Below, piece by piece: positions 10,718 to 21,572 of a stretch of DNA of 64,000 nucleotides; positions within the stretch are counted from its first letter, which is position 1, and each line of letters begins with the position of its first letter. The translations under genes and the position numbers were made by a program. The notes beneath the pieces were generated by a model that saw only the letters and a program-made list of their open reading frames with translations, did not search any database and was not told the DNA's origin. This DNA comes from Gnetum montanum (Eukaryota; Streptophyta; Gnetopsida; Gnetales; Gnetaceae): positions 375,350 through 439,349 of the forward strand of contig MNCI01035086.1 in assembly GCA_015680685.1 (NCBI GenBank), read 5' to 3'.

Positions 10718-10915
10718 TCAAAAATCATTACCTCCTCTGGTGCCTGTGGATACCACCAATGTCAAAAATCATTACCTCCTTCGATGCCTAAGAATGTTGT
10801 CTATGTTGAAAATCATTGCCTCCTCTGATGCCTACGGACATTGTTGACACTAGAAATTGTAGCCTTCTTCAGTGCTCATAGACACCACTGATGTTGGAAA
10901 TCATCACCTCTTGGT
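10718..10915. repeat. Minisatellite, 44-bp period, about 4.5 copies
   Basis: Units start at 10718, 10762, 10806, 10850 and 10894, exactly 44 bases apart. Each begins with a version of TCAAAAATCATTACCTCCT. Divergence between units is moderate but there is no length change. Confidence 0.85.
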
Positions 10916-11148
10916 GATAGAAAATTTTTTCCTCAACTAATGTAGAAAGTCAAAAGTATCCAATAGTTGGCGGGAAAAATTCAAATTAACAAAAGACGTC
11001 AAATCAAGCCAAAAACTTTCAAATTAAGAATGTGAAGAAAAATTTTCAAAAAAGGGAACGTGATTCTTGATAGCAAGTGAGATAAAATTTCTGTAATTAA
11101 GTGTGCTTACTCTAGAGTTATACTAGGATGGATAACCTCTTAGGAAGT

Positions 11149-12011
11149 TGATGAGACGCGGTTCGCACAGGCCGCGATATCGCATACGCGATATCGCAGC
11201 TGACCCGATATCGCATCCCCCGTGATATTGCATATGCGATATCGTAGTCTGCCACCATATCTATAAATAAGATGCGACTCTCCCTTGTTCGGGATCCCAG
11301 TTTTAGAGTAGCAAAGCTCTGGCAGTTTGATCCCTCCAGAGTTTGAATTTTCCCGTCTCTGCCCGCAGTGTGGTGAATGTGATTGTCCGGTGTCTTTATT
11401 CGAGTGTGTTGTACTTGGACACGCACATGACTAGAAATAAAGATCCAGATTACTTCATCATTGCANNNNNNNNNNNNNNNNNNNNNNNNNNNNNNNNNNN
11501 NNNNNNNNNNNNNNNNNNNNNNNNNNNNNNNNNNNNNNNNNNNNNNNNNNNNNNNNNNNNNNNNNNNNNNNNNNNNNNNNNNNNNNNNNNNNNNNNNNNN
11601 NNNNNNNNNNNNNNNNNNNNNNNNNNNNNNNNNNNNNNNNNNNNNNNNNNNNNNNNNNNNNNNNNNNNGTCGTGCACGAAGTCCAAGATGTGTACGGTTG
11701 ATTAAGGAATCGGTTGCTCGTTGCACTTAGGCTAGATTAGATTTATTACCCTTTTTCCTCCTAGCTTAGTTTAGTTAATATTATTTTCCACTGCCTTCAG
11801 GAGTAGCATTAGATTAGAACACATCATACACCTCATCTAGACTAAACCATACGTGACATATGCAAAACTAGTCTAGGTGGGAAGACAGCGAACTGCGACC
11901 TAAGGCTAACTATCTAGGTGCCACAACTAGTCCATCTGCAGAGTTCGACTGGTTCGTGTGTGCGACGCTCATTTCGTATGGTTGAATGTAGGAGTACCTC
12001 GCCACTCATCA
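11149..12011 (+). repeat. 5' LTR of the pol-less element
   Basis: 317 bp before and 343 bp after the N run align closely with the 3' LTR. Upstream of the TATA box (CTATAAATAAG, near 11260) are five GATAT(C/T)G(C/T)-type boxes, one more pair than in the 3' LTR. Confidence 0.88.
11466..11668. other. Assembly gap, 203 N
   Basis: The corresponding stretch of the 3' LTR (19000-19324) is 325 bases and contains tandem subunits, so the gap is probably repeat-caused and its length only nominal. Confidence 0.9.
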
Positions 12012-12012
12012 T

Positions 12013-12030
12013 TGGCGCCATTGCCGGGGA
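12013..12030 (+). promoter_or_regulatory. Primer binding site, tRNA-Asp type
   Basis: TGGCGCCATTGCCGGGGA matches the complement of the plant tRNA-Asp(GTC) 3' end (TGGCGCCGTTGCCGGGGA) at 17 of 18 positions. This primer type is typical of Athila/Tat retrotransposons. Confidence 0.9.
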
Positions 12031-12145
12031 TGGTGCTAGTTATCTAGATTAGTTATATCATACAAGGTCACTGTAAAGGACTTAACGATATATCTTTCAG
12101 AAAATAAGAATTATTAAAAAGTTACGCCTAAATTCACACACAACA

Positions 12146-14100
12146 ATGCCTCTCCTACAAGATGATAATAATGCCACACTTAGTAAGGAAGTTCATTGGA
12201 GAACCAACGAGCTATATGACGATGAAGGTTGGAGTATACAACCTGAAGTGGGAGTTTCCTATAAGACTAAACAAAAACAATGTCATCATAATACATGAAA
12301 GCCTAACTTACCTGATGACGATGACCCCCCACTAGCCACTACAAGCTTAATGCAAATACAAGAGGCTATTTGAATCTCATGTAGGCATCGTAAAGAGAGC
12401 CAACTACCCAGGCTCGATTTAAACAAATTTCCTACATTTTCAGGAGGCTATGACTTAGATCTGCATCAACACTTACTAGCCTTCTACGATGCCTGTACAT
12501 GGAATAACATTGATAACAGTTGGCAAAAACTGAAGCTCTTTCCTATGACACTCGTTAACCAAGCTAAAGGGTGGTATAGATCGTTGAAACCAAATTCAAT
12601 ACGACGCTGGTCAACAATGGTAGAGGTCTTTAACGAAAAATATCAAACCTACGCAAGAGTGTCAGCCTTGAGGAAACAAATCCAAGGATGGAAACAAGAA
12701 AAACATGAACCCTTGGACATGGCCTTAGAAAGATATTATGCACTATTAAACAACTATCCAGACCATGGGTTTTCTGAGGAAAGGATAATGTATCATATTA
12801 TTGATGGGCTACGTAATGAAACAAGAGAGACCTTAGGAACGTATGCCCGAGGTCAATTATACAACCTACGAACCCATCAAATCCAAGAGCTTATTAAGTA
12901 GGTAGTAAAAGAAGAAGGAGAAATAGCTACATGGGAGAGTGTTGAAAAACATCAACAAGAACAAAATATTAACTCAACAAGGGTCCATGATCATAACAAG
13001 GAGATATCAACAAATCTCAAGGTGGAAACATCATCTTTGTCAATACAACAATCATTAGAAGAAGCTGAGGCAAAGATCAATAAGATGTTGGAATGGATGA
13101 ATCAAAAGTGTGGAGAATATGTCAACATCATTGGAGATAGAGTTTTGACAACCCAAGAAGCAGGACAAAACAATAGACATTCGAAAAAGAAGAATAAAGG
13201 GAATAAGTGCTCATATGCCTGTACGATCACCCCAAGGGCCAATGCCCAATCTTGTTACATCTACATGAGCATTGGGGAAACACGTTACATCCAGAGTTCA
13301 TACAAAGATACTGTGTTTGATCACAGTGGCAAAAATCCCAGTCGTGGGGGAATCCACCCTTAGACTGGAGGCACCCTTCACATGTTCCGAATTCAAATGC
13401 TTATCACGTTCAACATCCTGTTTCTCCATTCGGGCCACCATACTCTATCTCACCACAATACTATTCTCCACAATACCATCAACCCATGCCTCCAACACAA
13501 CCACCACCTTGTGCACCTTACATCCCTCATAACTTTCAACATTCTCATCCTTTCCCTCCTTCCACAATGCCACCAACTGTTCCTAAGGTTTTCGTACCAC
13601 CGCAACCCACGAACAACACTTGTGCTACTGCTACTAACAGCAGTGAAGAGCCTCCTCAACATCAAAGGCGTCCTTTCTTTAAACACAGCCGTAGGAAGGG
13701 ACAACATAACTCTGAGGCCACTACATATTCCAACCCATCACAAGTTCCACATTGTGGTGCATCCTTACCTTCGAACCCAACACCTCATGTAACTTCATCA
13801 GGGCCACCAACTAACACTCCAACAACCACAAGGCCCAATGAACACAACCATGGGAGGCATCAGCCTAATCCTTGCATACCATCTAACGGTCCCCAACATC
13901 ATAGTGGGTCAACTCGTTATCCGAGAACTACATCGTATAAAGTGCCCTACTATGCTTATTATAATCAAGTGTGTGAGCCCCGAGGGGATAATTATAGACC
14001 GGTCCCAATACTTCCAATATGCAAGGATCCTTATTTCCCATTTATTAATCCTTGCCATACTCAACTGTTTAGTTATGGGGGACATCCCCCATTTCAATAA
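12146..14100 (+). pseudogene. gag: gag of the pol-less Athila-like element
   Basis: Begins MPLLQDDNNATLSKEV after a 115-base leader from the PBS. The retrotransposon gag core is clear: FSGGYDLDLHQHLLAFYDAC, WYRSLKPNSIRRWSTMVEVF, ALRKQIQGWKQ and GLRNETRETLGTYARGQL. A coiled-coil-like segment (EEAEAKINKMLEWM) and a basic stretch (RHSKKKNKGNK) follow. Then comes a damaged zinc-knuckle-like region (C..C...DHPKG in a shifted frame) and a Pro/His/Tyr/Asn-rich tail ending GGHPPFQ. A few stops and at least one frameshift near 13210 split it. Homologous gags occur at 28518, 34603 and, reversed, 51846. It packages element RNA in the intact family. Confidence 0.8.
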
Positions 14101-15480
14101 CAAGCAGGATTAATAAATATTTTTCATTTTCTTTGATTTTACAACTTTTTGTTTTTCAGCTTTTCATTTTTCAACTTTTTGTTTTGTCTTTTTATCTTTT
14201 TATCTTTTTTGTGTTTTTGTGTGTTTGTCTTTTTCATGTTTTTGTAAGTAATCTCGTCTACAAATAAAACAATCATGTGGATCATTGGTTGAGATGTGTT
14301 TTATGTTATTAAGTCATGAGTGATCAATTATTTGAAACAGTGAGCTCATTACACCCACTCATCCACTCTATAAATAAAGAGGTTCTATTCAAGGGTACAG
14401 TGATATTCTTGAAATTTCTAAAACTTAAAATTAATTTTTTGTTGATTGTACCTAGAATGAAGAAGGATGGACCAAGAGCAGATGATTAGGGTGTGACATC
14501 AAGGGGACTTGTGGATTCTCTTTTTTGACATCTGTGGGAGTTATCATGTAACCTGGTTCTACTAAGATCCTTGTAGATCTAATGAAAATGGGAGTAAGAG
14601 TAATCAAAAGGGCACTTCAAGATCAAATGTTGTTCTAGGGGGTTCCACTGGAAAGACATGCACCCATGCCTGAAGGTTGGGAGCTTCTCTAGATTCAGTA
14701 AAGTGAAAAAAAAAAGAAAAAGAAAGAAGAGAAAAAGAAAAAGACAAGTGCCATAAAACAAAAACATCACTCCTCCCTTGTACTAAACGCCAAGTGATCG
14801 TATGCCTTGTTGTTATGGTACTCTCATAGTTGTTCACCATGGGATGAAGCAATGCGATGTCACTAATTAGAAGGATGGACTTGGTCCTGATCTTGGAATG
14901 ATGGGTTAATGACACCTTAATCATGCTTTTCACGCAAGATTCATTGTGCCCTAGGTTAGTTACCTCATGTCCCGATCTCTACGATCCCTTTCTATACTTC
15001 GTCTCATCTCATTGTTCGTGTAATTGTAGCTCGTGGCCCGTGTAACATAGAATTTTCATCTCATTTCGGTGATATTTACATGCGTGTGTTTTGTGGAGTT
15101 AGTGCAGATTACCTCTAACCCTTCTAGTGCCCACGAACACTTTAAGTGTGATTACACAAGGGCATAATAGGTTGAAACCTGCTTTGGGGAGGATCCACTT
15201 GTGTAATTTTGTTGTAATCTTCATTAATTCTCTAACTAGAACACACAATTTTTTACCCTCAGCTTAGTTTTTCATCACTTTCTTTCCCATTTATTAACCC
15301 TCAAAACTTTAACGTTCCAATGTACCATTACATTCCCTTTTCTTCATAACCGCCAAAGTTTTAATGGTTAAATTCACATCATTATCATTCAAAGTGCCTC
15401 TCGAATTCATGTAATTACCCTTGAATATATTAATCCTTGTCAATGTCCTCACTTTACACATTAATTTCAAGAAAAATCAT
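14101..15480 (+). other. Family 3' region directly joined to gag
   Basis: A T-rich stretch (14110-14250) and blocks shared with 430-1560 of the first element follow the gag stop without any pol sequence. This places a pol deletion close to 14100. No ORF is supported here. Confidence 0.65.
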
Positions 15481-15521
15481 TAAAAATTTGGTCTTTTTCA
15501 GGTGTTTCACTATAGTTGGGA

Positions 15522-15612
15522 CGAGATATCGCGTACACGATATCGTGTCCCACGTGATATCGCGTATGCGATGTACCGTATGCAATATCATGTCCTATTT
15601 TCCTATAAATAG
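15522..15612 (+). promoter_or_regulatory. Internal promoter-like module: GATATCGC dyads plus TATA box
   Basis: GATATCGCGTACACGATATC, then GATATCGCGTATGCGATG and CAATATCATG, are followed by CCTATAAATAGG at 15602-15613. Composition and arrangement match the U3 regions of the LTRs at 11149, 18701, 21573, 43774 and 52793, but the sequence after the TATA box is not LTR-like. It lies about 470 bases upstream of the extra ORF. Promoter activity is inferred. Confidence 0.55.
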
Positions 15613-16078
15613 GAACCCCCACCGCAACACTTAGCTTCATTTGGCCATTTACGCGGGGGGAAGTTTTTGAATTTTTTCTCTACGACTTGCGATTGTGTAA
15701 CCCTTGTTTTTTCACCTATATCTCGTGCGTTGGTACTCCGATTTTAATTCCGTTTGAACCTGCTTGAACCCGGAGTGTTCAGTTTAGTCGTGGGGGAGAG
15801 ACACTTGCCGAAAAGTGTCTAAATTTTTTGAAATTTTTCATCGTCCAAAGGAAATCAATTAGGGTAATTAATACTAACACTTAGACAAATTGTGCCAAAA
15901 ATCATATGACCTTAAGTATACCAGGAGATTAAATGAAAATCCACCTAAGTCATAGGACCCATTATCATAATTTTCAGGCACAATCACATAATAACATAAG
16001 ACCTTCAATTAAGGCATGTAGTAAGGTATAACTTTAATTTGAAAACAGCCTTACTAACGTTGGCCTGTGTGATTATAG

Positions 16079-18529
16079 ATGGCCCCAAAACGTTCACAGC
16101 AGAAGAGTCCTATCCAAGGTGGAGCGAAACAACCTAGGAGAGGTAGAAGGCAAGGCCTTGCCAGACAACATAACGAATAGGAGGTGCACTCATTCAGTAT
16201 CCATCAAGAAGAACCTCCTACTAGACGATCCGGGCAGGCAGAAGGAGGAGCTGCTGCACCTGAACCGGGACAACAACTCACGTTGCCCCCGGAATGTGTT
16301 CAGGCTATTCATACGAAGTCCACAATTGCTTCAGTGATTGTGGAACTTAACTTTGAATCTTTTGTAGAGTTCGCTCTTGAGGCTGTTAGGGATCACCTCA
16401 AAGGGTCTCCCTTATGACCTGTTCTCTCTGAAAAAGGTGCCTGGTACTTAGGAGAAACGTACCTATTCTGGCACAATAAGGAGCAAGGCACCACAGTCAA
16501 CATCGGTGGTGTGATAGTAGATTTTTCTGCACAGGGGATTTCGGAGGTGTTAAACCTTCCAAATTCAGGCCCCTGTGTTGCTCAATTATCCACCCAATCA
16601 GACCCTGATGTGCGAAAGGATTGGCTAAAGAAGGCTTATGGCAGAGATAAAGCTTTTGGTGAGCTGACAATGGAAGAGAGAGTTTATTTTCAAATCGGAA
16701 CCTATCACCTCTTCCCCACAAAAGGTTTGAAAAGAATATCAACGTACGTGGCAAGAGGATGTGCAGTGTTGATGGGAAAGGTTAACACTAACCTTCCCCA
16801 TCTATATTTGACAGAGATCCTAAGGTGATTCGAAGAACGGAAGTTAGGGAAAATGGCACTCCCTTTTCCCTGCCTTATCAGAAAACTGTGCCGATGGGCT
16901 GGAATTTGGGGATACACAAATGACGTCCTTCGAAAGGCCCAAAATGCTTCTTATGCTAAATTATTAAAGGAAACAGTTCCAAGAAAGAGCATTGGTGAAG
17001 AGTTGGGACCGGATGAAGAAGATGAAGAATAAATGGCTAGATCCCCTGCAACTCAACTTGCAGGACTCAATCAACCTCCAGCCACAGGTCCCAGCCAACA
17101 ACAAGAAGCAAGACCTAGCACAGGCCAAGATCAGCCGCCGCCACAAGACTATAGACCGTCAATGAGCCATCTGAGGGCCATCGCCGAGATGGTTAGTTGG
17201 GGAAGTCGTGATGACGTCAATCTCTTCCATGTCATCGATGATGCCAGCCAGCCTACGATTTCAGTAGATCGCACACGGGGTGAGTTATCAATGCAAACAG
17301 GAGGAGGGGAAAGTAGATGATCACAACAGATCTCTGGACACGCGACATCTTTTCAAGTGCAGTTAAAGACTGGTGAAGGGGCCACTGTGGTGGTCATGCA
17401 ACACCAAGATGCCACAGGAGTTGTTGAAGTGGTCGTTGACCACATCAAAGAGTCTTTCAATGTACCTGTTGTGCCACTGGTAGATCTTTTAGGAGCACAG
17501 GATGCTCAAACTATTGTTGGAACCTCGATGACTCCTGTGGAACATGAGGATGTATTGGACAGATTGCTTCAAAAAGGATAAGTTTTAACGTCCCTGTTTG
17601 ACATCCCCCAGGATGTAATGGTAATTCAGTCAGACCTCATTTCCACTAAGGGGAAGCTAGTCCTATCCAAAGTAAGGGCAGAGCATGCTGAAGTTGAAGT
17701 GCATAAATTACAAGAGCAGCTCATCGCCTTGCAAGCAGCACAACGGGATCCTTTGCGATTGGTTCCCACAGACCAGCTAGATAATTTTAAAACAGAGCAA
17801 CTAACCAANCGACATGAGAAGCTGAAGGAGCATTTCCATGATCAGGTGGGGATGTACAATCAAATCCTAGAGAAGGAGATCCATATGGCCAAACCTCAAA
17901 TCAACAACATCAGTGCCCAGCACACTGATTGGGGGGCCATATTGGACACTTATGCCTATGCCCACCAAGCGGAAAGTAAGAACCGAGACCTGTAGATCCA
18001 GGAATTAACTAAATACATGGAGTTGGCAAACCTTTGATATGCCAACTTGGCCATGTTAACAGCAAGACACCCGAGGTCAGATCTCAAGCAGCAGGTAGCT
18101 TCCACCCATATCAAATATAAAGTAGAATTTGCAGAGTAAAATAAGTTGGCTGAAAAACTTGACGTCGTAAATTCTAAACTTACGGTGGTAAAAGAAAGCT
18201 ACCAAGGACAGAAAGATGTGGCAACCGACTTGGCTCGACGGCTGACAGAACTTCATGAATACAAAGACAAAGCCAGAGCCTATGAAGAGGAATGACGGGT
18301 GTTCGCAGCATGGTATGTCAAAGCTAATTAGATGTTTCCACAACTACCCTGTCCATGGGAAGTGCCGACTCCATCAAACATCGGAGCATCAGCATGGATG
18401 ACACAAGACCCTCAAACCGAAGAGGAGAAGCTCCAGGCTATTCTGCAACGTCATCAACCTTCAAAGCTTGGAGCACGTGACAAAGGGAAAGCACCCATGG
18501 AGGAGCCACCTCCACCAGGAACTACATGA
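16079..18529 (+). pseudogene. Extra 817-codon ORF: plant-transposon-protein-like region plus coiled coil
   Basis: ATG at 16079 opens a single frame that runs to TGA at 18527-18529 with about eleven internal stops and no frameshift. Order: basic N-terminus (MAPKRSQQKSP); a globular region with VIVDFSAQGISEVLNLPN, LTMEERVYFQIGTYHLFPT and LPFPCLIRKLCRWAGIWG; an acidic patch (GPDEEDEE); a Pro/Gln-rich linker; a coiled coil (about codons 515-750: EVEVHKLQEQLIALQAAQR, EKLKEHFHDQ, LAEKLDVVNSKLTVVKESYQ); and a Pro/Lys-rich end (MEEPPPPGTT). The globular part recalls the 'putative plant transposon protein' domain by memory of its pattern, not by search. The ATG directly follows a 3' splice-like GATTATAG preceded by TTACTAAC, so the leader may be spliced. 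No enzyme motif is seen. Function is unknown. Confidence 0.6.
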
Positions 18530-18681
18530 GTTCCACATTTTTGTAGTTGTAGTATTTTTTCTCTATGTTGTGTCTTCCCACACTGCGGCATTAGTCCATT
18601 TATTTTTCCAGTTAATAATCCCATACCTATCCACTGTGTAATCACTGAAGCTTTTTCTCCTTGTAACTCGAGGACGAGTTT

Positions 18682-18700
18682 TTATTCAGTCATGGGGGTA
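18682..18700 (+). promoter_or_regulatory. Polypurine tract of the pol-less element
   Basis: TCAGTCATGGGGGTA abuts the 3' LTR; identical core to 2181-2195. Confidence 0.85.
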
Positions 18701-19663
18701 TGATGAGACGCGGATCCCCCGCGATATCGCGTATGCGATATCGCATCTTCCCCTACGATATCGTGTACGCAATATCACAGTCTGCCACCATATCTATAAA
18801 TAAGACACATCTCTCCCTTGTTCGGGATCCCAGTTTTAGAGTAGCAAAGCTCTGGCAATTTGATCCCTCTAGAGTTAGAATTTTTCCTGTGTCTGCCTGC
18901 AGTGTGGTGAATGTAATTGTATGGTGTCTTTATTTGAGTGTGCCGTACTTGGACACGCACATGACCGGCAATAAAGATCGAGATTACTCCAACATTGCAG
19001 CATTCACTTAGTTTATTTATTTCTTATTTATTTAATGTTATTTATTGCTTTCATAGCGCAGTGTGAGTACGACTTGACTACGAGCATCTATGGATGTGTA
19101 CGGCTAGGTAAGGAATCGGTTGCTTATCGCGATTAGTCTCTCACCCTTAAACTCCTAGAAGCGGAACGAGTACGACTTGATTACGAGCATTTAAGTGTGA
19201 CTGCTTAGTAGCCCAGTGGTGTAGCTAGGGGGATCTACACTTGGTAACCCAGTGGCGTATTTGGGGTCTGCGCTTGGTAATCCCAGTGGCGTACCTAGGC
19301 CTACGCTTGGTAGTCCTAGTGGTAGTCGTGCACGAAGTCCAAGATGTGTACGGTTGATCAAGGAATTGGTTGCTCGTCGCACTTAGGCTAGATTAGATTT
19401 CTTACCCTTTTTCCTCCTAGCTTAGTTTAGTTAATATTATTTTCCACTTCCTTCAGGAGTAGCATTATATTAGAACACATCACACACCTCATCTAGACTA
19501 AACCATACGTGACATATGCAAAACTAGTCTAGGTGGGAAGACAGCAAACTGTGACCTAAGGCTAACTATCTAGGTGCCACAACTAGTCCATCTGCGGAGT
19601 TCAACCGGATCGCGCGATGCTCACTTCATATGGTTGAGTGTAGGGGTACCTCACCACTCATCA
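18701..19663 (+). repeat. 3' LTR of the pol-less element, 963 bp
   Basis: The dyad GATATCGCGTATGCGATATC and two further boxes (18721-18777) precede CTATAAATAAG (18794-18804). CAATAAAGAT near 18970 is a polyadenylation-like signal. The right half contains the tandem subunits listed separately and ends CACTCATCA. Confidence 0.9.
19204..19323 (+). repeat. Four 33-36 bp tandem subunits inside the LTR
   Basis: Units start at 19204, 19240, 19273 and 19306, each a version of CTTGGTAAYCCCAGTGGCGTA. Related LTRs in the window carry only one or two of these. Confidence 0.75.
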
Positions 19664-20067
19664 GAAGTGTTGAGAAACATGAAACATTTTTACAACTTAA
19701 AATGACCATAAATTGTGATTCTGGAGTTTGTTTTTCACAAAACAAGAACTATTTCCTACATATTTGAACCTTCTGAACATAATGGAATTATCATATTTAG
19801 CCTATGGAAGATGAAAACTTAGTTTTTCAAGATATTATTTAGGCTTCTAAAACATGAAGAGGAATTAACAAATAGAATAATCAAAGTCTTTAGTGATCGG
19901 TTGGAAGTTCATGAAGAGAAGATTCATTCATGATGGTTAAACCTCCTTTGGAATCAATTAACTATCACAAGACCCATAAATAAGGCCACAGAGGCTAGGG
20001 AATCAGCAACTTGCTTGGTTTCTTTAACCTACCAATGTCTAGAGCCCATAGAGTACATTACAAAATA

Positions 20068-21199
20068 ATGGAGTCCCAAGTCAATGATCAAATGGATGCC
20101 CTTGAATAATAGATTAATGAAATCAAAGGCGTCCAAGAGGAGCTTTTTTAGTTAAACCAAGGATTCAGGATAGATATGCAAAACACGTTTGAAGAAATTA
20201 GGAAATTTTCCCAAAGTTTAGAAGAAAAATGATTACAAGTACAAGGAAAGATTAATTCCTTCACAAAATATATCCAATAATTAATTGATCATTTCATCCA
20301 ACCTTCTAATCCAAACTACTTTCCAGCTAGGGACCAACACCAAGATTAATCCCCACATTACAAAGATCATAGTCAAGACCAACTTTCCCCTAAGGATCAA
20401 CATAGAAACCAATCCCCACCTTTTAGATGCCATAGTGTTGATATCCCTTTACTAGACCAAAGAATGAAACATGAAGGTGAGGGATATTGGAATTGACAAA
20501 ATGCATCAAGAGAATCACTAACCCAAGTTCATGCCAAAAAGGTAAACTTAGATCATTATGATGGAGCCCCTAGATCTACTATCAAGATGAAAGATTGGCT
20601 TGATACCATGAAGAATTACTTTCACATGTTGAATTTGTCAAGCTAAGAACATTTAGAAGTAGTCTCCTTGTATTTGAAAGGACTTGCTACAACATGGTGG
20701 GATGGACTGAGATCTAAAGGCTTAATTACAAATTGGCTCAACTTCTATCAAGATTTTAAACAAAAATTTGTACCAGATTCCTTTCTCAAAGAGCATAAGA
20801 GGTGATTTGATTCCTTAATTTTGGGAAGACTATCCGTGCAGGATTACTATAAGGAATTCTACGACCTTGCTTGGTATGTAAGCCATAGGGATGATGGAGA
20901 ATTTTCTTCAAAGTTTATTGATGGATTACATGCACAAATGCATCCCTAGACATGTGAACATAATCCTTAAATAGTTGATAAAACCTATAGAATTGCTAAA
21001 AATTATGAAGAATCAAATCAAGTACAAACTATTCTTTGATAAACAACAATAGAAAAAACACCCACCAAGAGAGCGCGATTCGGATGTTTTGCTTGCCACA
21101 AAGATCATTTCAAGTGAGATTGCCCTAAATTAGGAGCAAAAATACAAAGAAACAATCAAACTAGGAATTTAAAATCCAACCCATATATGGCCAAATAAA
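20068..21199 (+). pseudogene. gag: gag of the chromovirus
   Basis: Begins MESQVNDQMDAL. The gag core includes ATTWWDGLRSKGLITNWLNF and KQKFVPDSFLKEHKR, followed by DYYKEFYDLAW and FIDGLHAQMHP. A CCHC zinc-knuckle relic, CFACHKDHFK*DC, is at about 21079-21120 and contains a stop. Numerous in-frame stops but few frameshifts. In an intact element this protein forms the particle shell and binds RNA. It is separated from the 5' LTR by the leader debris and by the nested 11149-19663 element. Confidence 0.75.
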
Positions 21200-21213
21200 A
21201 GCTCCAAACTACC

Positions 21214-21572
21214 ATGATAGTCATGAAGAAGATTTTAGCATTAGCCAAGTTAGGTTTGAGAACATTTCAATTTGCTTTATTAATTTTTCAAGGATCAATT
21301 AAAGAAAAAAAGATTAAATTTTTTATTGATAGTGGAGCAAGTGATAATTTTATTTCACCAACTTTAATTAAATCATTTAATTTAATTTTACCTTCCAAAA
21401 AAGTCAGAATAGAACTTGCAGATGGAATGACTATAAACAAGCATACCATGTACGAAGAAATTACTTTTACCTTGCAAGCCATGCTTTTCATTCATGAATT
21501 CTTCGAATTTGAATTAGGTGATGATGATGCAATCCTAGAAATTTATTTTTTGTTGAAATTTGATATTACTAC
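21214..21572 (+). pseudogene. Retropepsin (aspartic protease) region of the chromovirus
   Basis: FFIDSGASDNFISPTLI has the active-site D-S-G of a retroviral-type aspartic protease. RIELADGMTINKH and FELGDDDAILEIYFL follow; the latter corresponds to the conserved 'ILG-x-x-FL' strand with the glycine lost. The reading frame is 120 codons open and is then cut by the solo LTR, which is inserted at the next strand. Confidence 0.75.

Larger units (their letters stand above)
11149..19663 (+). mobile_element. Athila-like element without pol, carrying an extra gene module
   Basis: LTRs at 11149-12011 and 18701-19663 start TGATGAGACGCGG and end CTCATCA. GAAGT flanks both sides (11144-11148 and 19664-19668), a perfect 5-bp target duplication. 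A tRNA-Asp-type PBS and a polypurine tract are present. Between them are gag (12146-14100), a 3' region homologous to that of the 1-3036 element, and an extra module (about 15480-18529). No protease, RT, RNase H or integrase sequence is present, so it could move only with enzymes supplied in trans. It resembles the described TR-GAG class (gag-only LTR elements) plus additional cargo. It sits inside the chromovirus leader. Confidence 0.88.

Noticed and set aside
10718-10915. CRISPR-like array
   Set aside because: The 44-base units are contiguous and diverged throughout with no repeat/spacer division, and the DNA is from a plant nucleus.
13382-13792. Overlapping ORFs in a second frame within the gag tail
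   Set aside because: Frame shadows of the Pro/His/Tyr-rich gag tail; the 13486-14100 frame is the one matching related gags.
16079-18529. Idea that the stops prove methylation-driven C-to-T decay
   Set aside because: Every stop codon can arise from CAA, CAG or CGA by one C-to-T change, so the pattern is not diagnostic without a parent sequence.
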